Positions 1 through 10,300 are shown, counted from the first letter of the stretch. The stretch is 58,975 nt of DNA from Wenzhouxiangella sp. 15190 (GCF_003417465.1 NZ_QVMV01000017.1:1-58975); one strand, 5' to 3'. Notes: generated from the sequence alone by a model not told the origin. A program made the numbers and translations.

Positions 1-20
1 GCAGGCGGGCGGAATATATT

Positions 21-154
21 TTGACTTGTCGAAGCCCGCACAGCGACCTCGGGGCAACGAGCTATTTGCCGACAAGGCATTGAAGAAGCCACCGCAAGAG
101 CGCGCGAAGCGCGCCGGGCGAAACAGAAGTTGACTTGTCGAAGCCCGCACCGCG
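21..154. repeat. Intergenic repeat, inverted relative to the copy at 58791-58855
   Basis: A 21-base segment at 21-41 (beginning TTGACTTGTCGAAGCC) recurs exactly at 130-150. The stretch 91-154 is, as its reverse complement, nearly identical to 58791-58855 at the other end of the window. Inside it sits a small hairpin with a CTTCG loop around 99-113. No gene is visible in bases 1-240. What lies left of the window edge cannot be seen, so the full element length is unknown. Confidence 0.7.
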
Positions 155-240
155 GGCGGTGACGCCAATAACCAACCGATGGCACCCAAAGCAAGTGCGC
201 CCCACAAAGAAGCGGAGCGCACCGAGTGACCGCTCCGGCG

Positions 241-2265
241 TCACTCCCCGCTATAGCGTTCGAACCACGCCAGGATATGCGCCACCTTGCTCATCAACTG
301 TGTCGGCCGGTTGCTCAGGCTGTGCGAACTGTCGGGAATGCGCACGAGCGCCGCCGGCACATCGCGCAGCTTGAGTGCCTGGTAGTACTGCTCGGATTCC
401 GGCATGGGGGTGCGGTAGTCGGCCTCGCCGGTGAGCAGCATGGTGGGCGTGTTGACCTCACCCACGCGCGAGATCGGCGAGTAGTCCATGTAGTGCTCCG
501 GGTCTTCCCAGGGCATGGCCGGAAACCAGTACTTCGAGAAAAACGCCGAGGCATCGGCGTACAGCGCGAAGCTGAACCAGTTGATCACCGGCTTGGCCAC
601 CACGGCAGCCCGGAAGCGGTCGGTCTTGCTGATCGCCCAGGCGGAAAGCACCCCGCCGCCGCTACCGCCGGTGATGTAGAGCCGGTCGGAATCGACGTAA
701 TCGCGACCTTCGACGGCATCGACCGCGCTCATCAGGTCGTCGTGGTCCTGCGAAGGATAGGCGTGGTGGATCAGCTGCGCGAATTCCTCGCCGTAGCTGG
801 TCGAACCACGCGGGTTGACGTAGAGCACCAGGTAGCCGGCCGAAGCGAACAGCTGCATCTCCGAGGCGAAGCGCGGGCCATAGTCGGCGTGCGGGCCGCC
901 GTGAATTTCCAGGATGAGCGGGTACTGCTTGTCCGGATCGAAATCGGCGGGCTTGACCAGCCAGGCCTGGATACGCCGGCCGTCGTGGCTCGATTCCACC
1001 CAGATTTCCTCGGCGTCGGCGATATCGCGCCCGGCGAATAGCACGCCGTTGATATCGGTCAGGCGCTGGTTATCGCCGTCGCGTCCAACCGCCACGTCGG
1101 CCGGATGTGTCACGTCGGTGATCGGGAACGTGTAGGTACCGTTCTCGCTGACCGAGAAGCTGCCCGAGCCGTAGGGCCGGCTGTTGGAGACCCCGCCCAT
1201 GTCGGCCGCCAGTTCGCGCATGTCGCCGCCGAGATCGGTATAACCCAGTCGGGTCACGCCCTCGCTGGTATATCGGAAATAAAGCCCGCGCGAGCGCCGA
1301 TCCCAGACAGGCTGGACGACGGGCCGGTCGAGATCGGCCAGCAGTTGCTCGTAGTCGCCGGTATCGCGGTCCATTACATAGAGCCGCGACATGTGGTAAC
1401 TCATGCGCTCGTCGTCGAAACCGGTGAACGCGATGTAGCGCCCGTCGGGTGAAACCACCGGCGAGCCGTGGCTGACTTCGCCCTCGGTGACCTGCTCGAT
1501 CTCGCCCGAGTCGATATCGAGACGATGCAGATGGGAGCGGACCGGTTCGCGTTCGGCATCCTCGGCAAGGTTGGCGGCGAAGATCAGCGACTCGCCGTCA
1601 GGCGTCCATGCCGGGTTACTGCCGTGGTCGAGTTCGCCTTCGGTGAGCTGGCGCGGCGCACCACCGTCGGCGGCGATCACGAACAGGTGTCGATCGCCGG
1701 GCTTGAGATAGCCGGCTCCGTCCTGTCGGTAGTGCAGCCGGTCGATCACTTTCGCTGGCTCGGCCCAGTCGGCGCCCTCGGGCTTGCGCGGCAATTTCAC
1801 CATCGGTTCTTTCGGGGTCTCGACCAGCATGCTGAAGGCCAGGTAACGTCCGTCGGGCGACCAGGCGATGCCCGAGGGTGCCGCCGGCAACTGCGACAGC
1901 TGCGTGGACTGGCCCGTCTCCAGCCACAGGATGTGGAGTTGCGCCCCGCCTTCACCGGCACGCACGAAGGCCACGCGCTCGCCGTCGGGCGAGAACCGCG
2001 GCGACAGGTCGCGCTGCATGCCGCTCGTCAGGGGCCGGTGGTCATCGCCGTCGGCGTCCATGTGCCAGAGATTGGATCGCCAGCGATCGGACTGGCGATC
2101 GGCAAAGTTGCGCACGTAGACCACTTCCTCACCATCGGGCGCAATCTGCGGATCGGAGGCCCATTCCATCGCGAACAAATCTTCGAGCGCGAAGGGCGCG
2201 GCCAGGGCCGGCAACGGCAGCAGGCAAACGAGCAGCACAACGGAGACAAGGCGTTTCATCGGCAA
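241..2265 (-). CDS. S9 family peptidase (prolyl oligopeptidase/acylaminoacyl-peptidase type), exported
   Basis: The 674-residue product has an N-terminal signal peptide (MKRLVSVVLLVCLLPLPALA) and a beta-propeller half with repeated SPDG-type blade motifs (IAPDGEE, FSPDGERVAF, WSPDGRYLAF, VSPDGRYIAF). A C-terminal alpha/beta-hydrolase domain follows. The likely triad is Ser535 in GGSGGG, Asp616 in LTGEADYR and His648 in DSSHSLS, the standard S9 order. The family cleaves short peptides after uptake or in the periplasm, the propeller gating access. The start could be Met1 or Met3 (MPMKRL). It is one of three S9 genes in this window (also at 18177 and 39532). A REP-like element lies upstream. Confidence 0.93.
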   Translation of the reverse strand: MPMKRLVSVVLLVCLLPLPALAAPFALEDLFAMEWASDPQIAPDGEEVVYVRNFADRQSDRWRSNLWHMDADGDDHRPLTSGMQRDLSPRFSPDGERVAFVRAGEGGAQLHILWLETGQSTQLSQLPAAPSGIAWSPDGRYLAFSMLVETPKEPMVKLPRKPEGADWAEPAKVIDRLHYRQDGAGYLKPGDRHLFVIAADGGAPRQLTEGELDHGSNPAWTPDGESLIFAANLAEDAEREPVRSHLHRLDIDSGEIEQVTEGEVSHGSPVVSPDGRYIAFTGFDDERMSYHMSRLYVMDRDTGDYEQLLADLDRPVVQPVWDRRSRGLYFRYTSEGVTRLGYTDLGGDMRELAADMGGVSNSRPYGSGSFSVSENGTYTFPITDVTHPADVAVGRDGDNQRLTDINGVLFAGRDIADAEEIWVESSHDGRRIQAWLVKPADFDPDKQYPLILEIHGGPHADYGPRFASEMQLFASAGYLVLYVNPRGSTSYGEEFAQLIHHAYPSQDHDDLMSAVDAVEGRDYVDSDRLYITGGSGGGVLSAWAISKTDRFRAAVVAKPVINWFSFALYADASAFFSKYWFPAMPWEDPEHYMDYSPISRVGEVNTPTMLLTGEADYRTPMPESEQYYQALKLRDVPAALVRIPDSSHSLSNRPTQLMSKVAHILAWFERYSGE

Positions 2266-2360
2266 ATTTCCTGTGGATCGGTTTCAAAAGCAGGCGAACA
2301 TCATACGACGGACACGCTTCGGTGAGCACACCCCTCTGTCGCCCCGGCAAGCCGCTTTCC

Positions 2361-2491
2361 TGACGTCCCGGAAACGGCGAAAGCCGTTATCCGGGACCTC
2401 CCACCCATCGATAGTCACTGACCAAGGCCGTGCCGAAATACAGTTTGCGAGGTCCCGGATAATCGCTCGCGCGATTTCCGGGACGACAGGG
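2361..2491. repeat. REP-like palindromic element, copy 1
   Basis: A left hairpin (TCCCGGAAACGG...CCGTTATCCGGGA) and a right hairpin (TCCCGGATAATCG...CGATTTCCGGGA) are arranged as an inverted pair, bounded by GACGTCCC and GGGACGACAGGG. The same layout recurs at 6480, 39346, 41629, 42480, 47197 and 53527. It lies between the divergent-looking 5' end of the S9 gene and the 3' end of the MtfA-like gene. Palindromic form and dispersal suggest a REP/BIME-type element. The mobilising enzyme is not in this window. Confidence 0.75.
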
Positions 2492-2518
2492 AAAGCGATT
2501 TCCGAAACGACAGAAAAT

Positions 2519-3346
2519 TCAGCGGTCGCGAACGGCCTCGTGCCATTCAACCGGATCGACCTTGAAGCACTTCTGCATTTCCTCGTACAAGTCCGGGTGC
2601 TCGCGCTGGAGCTGGCGGGGCTTTTCGTAAAACGTCTCGACCAGCACGGCGAAGAATTCCTCCGGCGCGGTGGCGCCGTAATGGTCCAGCAACTCACGCG
2701 TGCCTTCACCGGCCTCGTGCCTGAGTTGCTCGAATTCGCGCTTCATCACCCGCGCCCAGCTCACGTATTGCGAGCGCTGGTGCAGGATCGGCGCGCCGTC
2801 GATCGAACCGTCGGCGCCGTCGAGCTTGTGGGCGAACTCGTGCAGGATTACGTTGTGACCGTCCTTGATGTCGCGGCTGCCGGCGAGGGCGGAGTCCCAG
2901 GACAGCACCACCGGCCCCCGGTGCCAGGATTCCCCCAGACGGGCGGAGGGCCCCACCGACTGCACCAGGCCGTCGTAGCTGGTGTGCTCCGACACGAAGG
3001 TGCTGGGGTAGAGATAGATCGTCGAGAAGTTGGCGTACTCATCGTGCGGCCGGTTGAGCAGAAGAATGCAGGCATTGCCGGCAATAGTCACGCGCATCTC
3101 GTCGGTCACCTCGAGACCGCGGAAGCCCTCGAAGGTCTTGTCGTGCAGGAACAGCTGGATGTGACCATGCAGTTCTTCCTTCAGATCCTCGGGCAAGCCA
3201 CGGTAGAGCGGCACGTTGCGTTCGAGGATTTCGCGCCACTCGGCCGGCAGTGGACGCTCGGCAATCCGGCCGCGTCGGTGACGCTTCCAGCGACCCCACA
3301 GCCACCAGGCGACACCGACCAGCGCGACAACGAGCAGAATCTCCAT
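2519..3346 (-). CDS. mtfA: MtfA-like zinc-dependent peptidase (M90 family)
   Basis: The 275-residue protein carries HEFAH at 169-173, followed by KLDGADGSIDG and an APEEFFAV segment around 227-234 that supplies the third metal ligand. This is the signature of MtfA/YeeI peptidases. In E. coli, MtfA binds the Mlc repressor and has aminopeptidase activity. Residues 1-20 form a hydrophobic segment with a WWLWGRWKRHRRGR edge, so unlike cytosolic E. coli MtfA this copy is probably membrane-anchored, as in many other Gammaproteobacteria. Substrate here is unknown. The gene stands alone, with the deacetylase gene ending just upstream at 3384. Confidence 0.88.
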   Translation of the reverse strand: MEILLVVALVGVAWWLWGRWKRHRRGRIAERPLPAEWREILERNVPLYRGLPEDLKEELHGHIQLFLHDKTFEGFRGLEVTDEMRVTIAGNACILLLNRPHDEYANFSTIYLYPSTFVSEHTSYDGLVQSVGPSARLGESWHRGPVVLSWDSALAGSRDIKDGHNVILHEFAHKLDGADGSIDGAPILHQRSQYVSWARVMKREFEQLRHEAGEGTRELLDHYGATAPEEFFAVLVETFYEKPRQLQREHPDLYEEMQKCFKVDPVEWHEAVRDR

Positions 3347-3383
3347 CGACTCACGCCTTCAATCCAGACATCCGGAATCGCAA

Positions 3384-4448
3384 TCAATCACGCACGGCAT
3401 CCTGTACCCACTGGAAGGAATACCAGAAATAGTCGCCGCTGCCGTCGGCGGCCGGCGCGGTGCAGTTGATCTTTTTGCGGCCGGTCGAGCCGCGTCCACC
3501 GATCGTGATATCGAGCCGATGCGGCGGTCCTTCTTCCAAGGCCACGTTGAGTCGCTCACCGCCGCCGGAGAAGCATGCGATCTGCCCATGGCGGTAGCCG
3601 CCGTCGGCCAGTTTCAGCCGCAGCGACTCGACCGGTTCGCGCACGCCGTCGCCCGGTGGCGACGGCTCGGAATCGATCACCGGCAGTGGGCGTGCGTTGA
3701 CCGCCAGGGCGAAGCGATCCATGCCGTCGAAGCCACTGGCCATCGGAAAGCGCGGCACCGACAACGGATCGGTGTATTCGCCGACCGCGCCCGAGCGCTG
3801 CGCCAGGGCGAATTCATGCTGATCGCCAACCACTTCCGCCAGCGCGGCCGAATCCTCACCATAGGGATAAGCGAAGACAACCGGCTCAACACCGATTTCC
3901 TCCGAAATACCGCGGTCCGCGCGTTCAATATCGGCTTCCACCCGTTTCTCCCAGTCCGATTCGCGCTCGCCGTCGCGCCGCGCGATCAGGTGGCCATGGC
4001 TGGCGCTGTGGTTACCGATGGTCACGCCGTCCTCGTGCAGCGTCCGCAACTGCTCCCAGTCCATGTAGGGCGAATGGCCGGCATCGACGGCATCGGTGTT
4101 GACGAACACGGCAAACGGCCAGCCGCGCTCTCGCAGTTCCGGCCAGGCCTCCGTATAGACCGACTCGTAGGCGTCGTCGAAGGTGATCGCGACCACCTTG
4201 TCCGGCACCGCCTCCTCGCCGTCGATGGTCGCGGTCAACAGCCGCTCCAAGGGCCAGATTTCGAAATCATGTTGGTCCAGGTAGTCGAGATGCGCCTCGA
4301 AGCGTTCGGGCGTAACGCTGGTCGACGGCGGCGTTTCGTCGCTGACGTGGTGGTAGAGCAGGATCACGCCGTGCCGGTCCTGGGCCGAATCGGCCGGCAC
4401 GCAGCCTGCCAGCAAGGCGATCACGGCAAGCCATCGCATTATGCTCAT
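3384..4448 (-). CDS. Polysaccharide deacetylase, putative lipoprotein
   Basis: The 354-residue product starts MSIMRWLAVIALLAGC: a lipoprotein signal with lipobox LAGC and Cys16 (or Cys13 from the second Met). The NodB-type domain shows the TFDD motif at 89-92 and HSASH at 147-151, the metal site of carbohydrate esterase family 4. About 90 C-terminal residues form a separate beta-rich region ending in DYFWYSFQW. The start ATG overlaps the stop of the upstream Bax-like gene as ATGA, so the two are probably translationally coupled. Together they look like an envelope polysaccharide or peptidoglycan modification pair. The exact substrate cannot be read from the sequence. Confidence 0.88.
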   Translation of the reverse strand: MSIMRWLAVIALLAGCVPADSAQDRHGVILLYHHVSDETPPSTSVTPERFEAHLDYLDQHDFEIWPLERLLTATIDGEEAVPDKVVAITFDDAYESVYTEAWPELRERGWPFAVFVNTDAVDAGHSPYMDWEQLRTLHEDGVTIGNHSASHGHLIARRDGERESDWEKRVEADIERADRGISEEIGVEPVVFAYPYGEDSAALAEVVGDQHEFALAQRSGAVGEYTDPLSVPRFPMASGFDGMDRFALAVNARPLPVIDSEPSPPGDGVREPVESLRLKLADGGYRHGQIACFSGGGERLNVALEEGPPHRLDITIGGRGSTGRKKINCTAPAADGSGDYFWYSFQWVQDAVRD

Positions 4449-5332
4449 GCTCCTCCGGCGGAGGCCGCCGCGGCCGTCGCGCCCGAAGTCTCGTCGGTAA
4501 CCTGCCCGATCAAATCGCGGTTGGCGCGAATGATCAGCTTGATCTCCTCGACGTAGGCCTCGCGGCGCTCGGAGTAGCGAATCAGGCCGTCGGCCAGCGC
4601 CAGCGCGCGCGGCCGTATCTCCGCTTCCCGCTCCGCCTCCCGAATGCGTCGCAGCGGCAGGTAGGAGCGATGGGTATTGAGATTGTTGATATATCGCCGG
4701 ACCGAATGGCGCACGGAATCGAACGCGGCCACTTCGTGCGCGGCGTCGGTATTGCGCCGGGAGGGAACGATGCCGCAACCGCGAACGTAGCACCAGTGGC
4801 CGAACAGGTTGTTGCCCAACCGGGCAAACCGTGACCGGCCCCAGCCCGACTCCTTGGCGGCCTGCACCAGCGCCAACGGCGTCGGCACCATGTCGACGCG
4901 TCGCAGCAACAGCGACAGGGTCTCCTCGCGCGAGTCGCCCGGCCAGGCCAGTTCGTACTCGGCGGCCAGCTTGCGCATCCAGTGCCGATCGAACAGGGGC
5001 AGCGATTGACCGTCCTCGACCTCCGGGGCGATCTCGAGCAGCTTGCGACGCTGCTCGAGCACACGCTGGTTCTCGCTTTCGACGATCGGCGTCAGGAATT
5101 CGAAAAAGGCCTCCTTGCGTGCATCGGCCCGCTCGATGCCGGTGAAATCGGGCAGGGTTTCCGGTTCCGGACCGAACAGGGCGTAGAGCGCAACCAGCGC
5201 CATGGCGACAAGCGCCGCACCTTCGCCGCCCCACTGCGGCGGCAGTCGGTCGATCAGCCTTCTGGATGATTCTTCGTTCCGTGTTGTCTCGTCAGTCATG
5301 CCCATAGTTTGCCACCAAGCGGTGAAACTCAT
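4445..5332 (-). CDS. Bax-like glucosaminidase-domain membrane protein
   Basis: The 295-residue protein has a transmembrane segment around residues 38-53 (GAALVAMALVALYALFG) and a C-terminal glucosaminidase domain. The domain contains ALVQAAKESGWGRSRF and NNLFGHWCY, with the Glu of AKESGWG the expected catalytic acid. The architecture matches the E. coli Bax family (predicted peptidoglycan N-acetylglucosaminidase). An alternative start at Met12 (5299) would begin MTDETTRNEE and is about as plausible as 5332. Its stop overlaps the start of the deacetylase gene. The C-terminus is an Ala/Gly-rich tail with no evident function. Confidence 0.85.
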   Translation of the reverse strand: MSFTAWWQTMGMTDETTRNEESSRRLIDRLPPQWGGEGAALVAMALVALYALFGPEPETLPDFTGIERADARKEAFFEFLTPIVESENQRVLEQRRKLLEIAPEVEDGQSLPLFDRHWMRKLAAEYELAWPGDSREETLSLLLRRVDMVPTPLALVQAAKESGWGRSRFARLGNNLFGHWCYVRGCGIVPSRRNTDAAHEVAAFDSVRHSVRRYINNLNTHRSYLPLRRIREAEREAEIRPRALALADGLIRYSERREAYVEEIKLIIRANRDLIGQVTDETSGATAAAASAGGA

Positions 5333-5373
5333 CGTTAAGGACGGGTGATTGCCGGGAAGGCAGGCGTTGTTCT

Positions 5374-6411
5374 TTACGACGACTCGCTATGCCGCCGGAA
5401 GAAATCGGCCAGGTTGGGGGGATGATACTCGGAGTCGTCCTGCCACCGCCGCTCCGCGCTGGCGTCCACGATTTCGCCGGAGTGCCTGGGCGGCTCGTCG
5501 GCGATCGGTCGATGCCAGCGCGGAATCAGCCGGAACAGGCCGCGGCGGCTGCGCGCCGGGCCCTGGAAGACATCGGGTTCTGTCGAAACCGTGTCGAACG
5601 CCAGCCCGCACTGACGTGCCTGCCGCATCATCCAGTCGAAGGTGATGTCGGATAGCCCATCGTTGGGGCTACCACCTCCGACATCGCCGTGCACGCCCAC
5701 GAACCATCGCTGCTCCATGATCTGCTCACCGGCGTCGGGATGACGCCGCCAGCGCGTGGCCTGGAAGTGCCGGCGCTTCTCGTCGATGGCCAGGGCGTGG
5801 TACGCACAGCGCACATTCGGCCCGAGCCGGGTGTCGTGGAACTGCACGCGGCGGCTGAGCGGACTCTTGTGCAACAACAGCGGGTTACCCAGTGCGCCAA
5901 CGGTATCCCACACGCCGATGAATTGAATCGGCGTCCGGTGTCCCCAGGTGAAACGTTCGCGAAACCGGACGGCCTTTGCTGCATCCGGATGCTTGAGCGG
6001 CGAGCGCGACTTGTACAGATCGAAAGCCGCGTCGACGCGATCGGCGAATTCGTGCCTGAGAATGCCGGCGTTGTGGATCATGCCGGCGAGGCTTCGTACG
6101 GTGAAGGCGCCGCGGCTATAGCCGAACAGGAACAATTCATCACCGGGCTGGTAGTGCTTGACCGCGAAGCGATAGGCATCCTTGAGGTTGTCCGACAGGC
6201 CCCAGCCGGTGGCGCCGGCAAACCAGCGGTACAGCCAACTGCCGTCGCTGCCCACGCCCGGCCCGTAGTACACACGCTGCTCGACACCCAGCGAATCGGT
6301 CCCGGCAACCACTTCGGCCAGCCGCACCACGTTCGTAGGCGCCGACTCACCGTTGCGCTTTCGATCGGCCGAACTCCAGGTGCCGTCACAGCAGATGACG
6401 ATGCGCTTCAT
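5374..6411 (-). CDS. DUF2235 alpha/beta-hydrolase (T6SS phospholipase-like)
   Basis: The 345-residue product opens with KRIVICCDGTWSS, the hallmark of DUF2235. It carries the nucleophile elbow GYSRGAF with Ser99. Some members of this family are type VI secretion phospholipase effectors (Tle1 type), while many are chromosomal housekeeping hydrolases. No VgrG, PAAR or immunity gene is adjacent, so an effector role is not supported here. There is no signal peptide. The C-terminal tail (EYHPPNLADFF) is typical of the family. Confidence 0.85.
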   Translation of the reverse strand: MKRIVICCDGTWSSADRKRNGESAPTNVVRLAEVVAGTDSLGVEQRVYYGPGVGSDGSWLYRWFAGATGWGLSDNLKDAYRFAVKHYQPGDELFLFGYSRGAFTVRSLAGMIHNAGILRHEFADRVDAAFDLYKSRSPLKHPDAAKAVRFRERFTWGHRTPIQFIGVWDTVGALGNPLLLHKSPLSRRVQFHDTRLGPNVRCAYHALAIDEKRRHFQATRWRRHPDAGEQIMEQRWFVGVHGDVGGGSPNDGLSDITFDWMMRQARQCGLAFDTVSTEPDVFQGPARSRRGLFRLIPRWHRPIADEPPRHSGEIVDASAERRWQDDSEYHPPNLADFFRRHSESS

Positions 6412-6479
6412 GACCCAATCCCCGATTCCCCGGAGCGATGCTACTGGTGCGCAACCGAACCTTCAATTCACGCCAAGTT

Positions 6480-6596
6480 GTCGTCCCGGCCTTGAGCCGG
6501 GACCTCGCACGCTGGGTATCAGCAAGGTCCGACTGACTGCCGACGGCAAACTGCGGGGTCCCGGATAACCGCTATGCGGTTTCCGGGACGACAGGG
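6480..6596. repeat. REP-like palindromic element, copy 2
   Basis: Opens TCGTCCCGGCCTTGAGCCGG and closes with CCGGGACGACAGGG, with two stem-loops separated by about 45 bases. Compared with copy 1 the left arm is shorter and of the CCGGC...GCCGG type. It fills the gap between the DUF2235 start and the EF-hand gene stop. Confidence 0.75.
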
Positions 6597-6602
6597 ATAT
6601 AG

Positions 6603-6821
6603 CTAAAGGGCGTATTCGATGATCATTTCCAACGCTTCATCGCGCGAAATCACGCCGTCGTGGTTGGCATCGAACTCGTCGAAGATTTTCGAGCTCACGC
6701 CTACGCCGTGCTCGCCGGTCAGGCAGCGCACCAGCTCAACGAATTCGCCGCGCGAGAGCACGCCGTCGCCGTTGGTGTCGACTTCCTTGAACATCGCGTC
6801 GACCAGTTCTTCGCGTTTCAT
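6603..6821 (-). CDS. Small two-EF-hand protein (putative Ca2+ sensor)
   Basis: A 72-residue acidic protein with two canonical EF-hand loops: DTNGDGVLSRGE (15-26) and DANHDGVISRDE (51-62). Both keep Asp1, Asp/Asn3, Asp5, Gly6 and Glu12. The start at 6821 (MKREELVDAM) is chosen because an ACGGAG ribosome-binding site lies about ten bases upstream, and because the preceding 29 codons have no protein-like character. There is no signal peptide, so it should be cytosolic and bind calcium. No partner is evident nearby. Confidence 0.82.
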   Translation of the reverse strand: MKREELVDAMFKEVDTNGDGVLSRGEFVELVRCLTGEHGVGVSSKIFDEFDANHDGVISRDEALEMIIEYAL

Positions 6822-7026
6822 GCCTGTTTTGCTCCGTAATTCAGTGCGGGACGATCTCGGGGAAAAGATAACACCGAATGATTGAACCGTTTCCCCCGAT
6901 GGAGGCACTTTTGGTGCAAGAACGAGGTAAATGGCCGGGAGTCGCCGTTGTGAACTGGCTTTGTTCGCCGGAGCTGTCTATTCAGTCTGGATAACGCCGC
7001 TTAAGTTGAGTAGCATAAGCATGGAC

Positions 7027-7103
7027 GCGCCCGTAGCTCAACTGGATAGAGCATCAGGCTTCGAACCTGAGGGTTGGGGGTTCGAGTCCTCCCGGGCGCG
7101 CCA
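7027..7103 (+). tRNA. tRNA-Arg (anticodon UCG)
   Basis: A 77-base cloverleaf. The acceptor stem GCGCCCG (7027-7033) pairs with CGGGCGC (7093-7099). The D-arm begins GCTCAACTGGATAGAGC. The anticodon stem TCAGG/CCTGA encloses the loop CTTCGAA, giving anticodon TCG (reads CGA). The T-arm is GGGGGTTCGAGTCCTCC. Discriminator G and CCA are encoded at 7100-7103. Confidence 0.96.
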
Positions 7104-7331
7104 GTTCTTCCAGCCTCTCGGCGACTTATGAGTGAACCGCAGGTCTCGTTAGCCACAGGCGATCAAACCGCAGAATCACCTCAGGATTCGAACCTTCCAA
7201 GTTGACCCGCCGCAGGCCGCTGCATAGACTTGACAATCCTGGGGGAAGAATGGTCCGGATGGCCGCCTCTCCCCGTATAGGCGAATGGCAGTCCCTCCGC
7301 GCCCAAGCTCATTCCATCGGGAAGTCGAGAC

Positions 7332-10300
7332 ATGCCTACTTCATCGCCCGCCACTCGCGGCTTTTCAGCCCCGCTTATCAACCTGATCGCCATCGCATGC
7401 CTGCTCGCTGCGCAGCAGAGCCTGGCCCAGGACCGGCCGCAACTGGCGCCGGAACAGCCGTCCGCCACACCACTTGCCGCGGCCGCGCCGATCCAGGACC
7501 GACCGATTACCGATGCGCCGAAGGCGCGCGCCACTCGCGGAGGGATCGTTCCCGAACCCCTCGATGAGCGCGGGCAAGCCAGCTATCTCGTTCGCTTCAC
7601 CGAACAGCCCCTTGCGATGAGATCCACGGCGACACGCGGGCAAACGGGTCGTCTGCAGGTCGATGCACCGGCGTCGCAAGCCGTCCTCGAGGAACTCGAA
7701 CAGACCCAGGACCGGCACCTCCAGGCCATCGGAGAGCGGGTCAGCCGGAATGTGGCGCTCAAGCGACGCTTCCGAATCACCGTCAACGCCGTCGCCGTGC
7801 GCCTGAGTCCCGACGAGGCGCGCGAGGTGTCCAGACTGGATTCGGTCGCGCACGTCGAACGCAACTACGCAGCCGCACCGAATACCGATGCCGGCCCCGA
7901 GTGGATCAATGCACCTGACATCTGGGACGGCAGTGCGGTCCCGGGCATGACCGGCAGCAGGGGCGAGGGCGTGATCATCGGGATTGTCGATACCGGCATC
8001 AACATGCAGCATCCCTCCTTCGCCGAAACCGACGCCGATGGCTATACTCATACCAACCCGTTCGGCACCGATCAGTTTGTCGGCTGGTGCGATCCGGCCC
8101 ATCCCGATTTCGATCCGGCGTTCGAGTGCAACAACAAGCTCATCGGCGCCTGGGACTTTACCGGGGAGGGCGACGGACCCGAGGACAGCAACGGACACGG
8201 CTCACATGTCGCGGCCACCGCGGCCGGCAATGTCGTGGATGCCGCGTTCTTCGACTACCAGCCCCGCATCTCGGGCGTGGCGCACCGGGCCAACCTGATC
8301 AGTTACGACGTCTGCATTGATAGCTGCAGGACGGTGGATGTGGTGGCAGCGGTCGAGTAGGCCATTGCCGACGGCGTCCATGTCATCAACGAGTCCATCG
8401 GCATCGGCGGCGACGTGTTCGAAGGGACCAAACAGCAGGCCTACCTCGGGGCTGTCGAAGCCGGCGTCGTCTACGTGCGTTCGGCCGGCAACTCCGGGCC
8501 AAGACCGGGCACCGTGGGGCCGGAACCGCCCTGGGTGATCTCGGTCGGCAGCAGCACCCACAACCGCTCCGTCGATATAAGCACTGTGGTCGATGCCGCC
8601 GGCATCCAGGATATTGCCGCCGTACCCGGGACCGGTCCGGAAATCACCGCCGACATTTCCGCCGATTTGATCGACGCCGCCGAGGCTGACACCGGAAACG
8701 GCAATGGCTGCACTTCCTTCCCGCCCGGCACGTTCACCGGCGCCATTGCCCTGGTCGACCGCGGCACCTGCGCCTTTGCCGACAAGGTCAATAATGCCGA
8801 TGATGCCGGAGCCGTCGGCGTAATCGTCGTCAACAACCAGGCGGGCTCACCCATCACAATGGGCGGACTGGGAGACACCACCATTCCGGCAGTCATGATT
8901 TCCCTGTCCGACGGCCAGGATGTCCGCACCGCCATGAGTGGCATTGCCGATCCCCAGGCCACCCTGCATCCGACGACCGTGGCCGTGACCACCGACAATG
9001 CCCTGGGCGACATCATGAGCACTTTCAGCTCACGCGGACCGGGCGAGGTCGATGTACTCAAACCCGATGTATCCGCGCCGGGCCAGAGCATTCTTTCGGC
9101 GTGGCGTGTGGATGGCGACCCGGGCACCGGCGATCCGGTAACCTACAACATCATCAGCGGCACCTCCATGGCCAGCCCCCATACCGCCGGCGCGGCGGCA
9201 TTGTTGCGCGCCAGCAATCCCGGCTGGACCGTGGCCGAGCTCCACTCGGCCCTGATGGGCACCGGGCAATGGGAAACCCTGCGCAAGGAAACCGGGGCCG
9301 ACGCCGATCCCTTCGACATCGGCGGTGGCCGAATCGAGCTCTCCAGGGCATCGATCAGCCGACTGGTTCTCAATGAAACCGTTTCCGGCTTCGAGGCCGC
9401 CAACCCGGCAAGCGGCGGCGACCCGCGCACCCTGAACCTGGCCAGTCTCACCGACAGCGAGTGCAACCGGACGTGCTCGTGGACCCGCACGCTGCGCAGT
9501 TCAGCACTCGACACCCGGACCTGGGAAGCGACCTACATCGGCGTCGGCGATGCGACCATTTCACCCCAGAGTTTCAGTCTGGATGCCGGCGAGACCGTGG
9601 ATCTCACCATTGAACTCGATCTCAGCCTTGGCGACCGGGAAACCTGGAATCACGGCCGGGTGGTGCTGACCAACACCGACGGCGACGCCCCGGACTTCAA
9701 CCTGCCGGTGGCCGCCTTCCTGCAGATCGGCAGCTCGCCGTCAGAGCTGTCCAAGACCGTCGATCGTTCGAGCGCCGAACGCGGTGCGACACTGACATAC
9801 GATCTCACCGCCGCCCCGGTGAGCGCCGGCAACTACACGCTGACCGACCCCCTGCCCGCCGGAATCAGCTTCGTGCCCGGTTCGGCCACCGGCGATCTGA
9901 CATTCGAGGCCGGCACCAACACACTGGCCTGGAGCGGCGAGTTCGCGGGGGCAGCCCTCGAGATCAGTTCCGGCACCAGCCCCTTCGGCTACCTCCCTCT
10001 GGGCGACCTTGACGTCACGCCTCTGGGCTGCCCGAACAATTGCGACGAGGGCGGTTTCATCTTTTCGGGGCTCGACTTCTTCTACATGGGCGAGCACTAC
10101 ACCCAGGCGATCATGTCGATCAACGGCACCATCGAGGTCGGCGACGATAGCGGTATCGCCAGTAGCTGGTCGAATCTCGACATGCCCGATCCCGAGCCAC
10201 CCAACAACCTGCTGGCGCCACTCTGGACGGACCTCGATCTCACGGACTCTGGTCAGTGGTACATGGCGACGCTGGAAGGCGAATCAGACGATTTTCATGT

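Noticed and set aside
5374-6411. DUF2235 protein as a type VI effector
   Set aside because: No VgrG, PAAR, immunity or other secretion gene is adjacent.
7172-7195. CTCAGGATTCGAACCT resembling the tRNA-Arg anticodon arm, as an attachment site
   Set aside because: Only about 14 bases match, no integrase is nearby, and the tRNA is complete. Probably chance.
8358-8360. TAG in the S8 gene as programmed pyrrolysine or recoding
   Set aside because: TAG ends other genes here, including this one, and no recoding element or pyl gene is visible. Point mutation or sequencing error is simpler.
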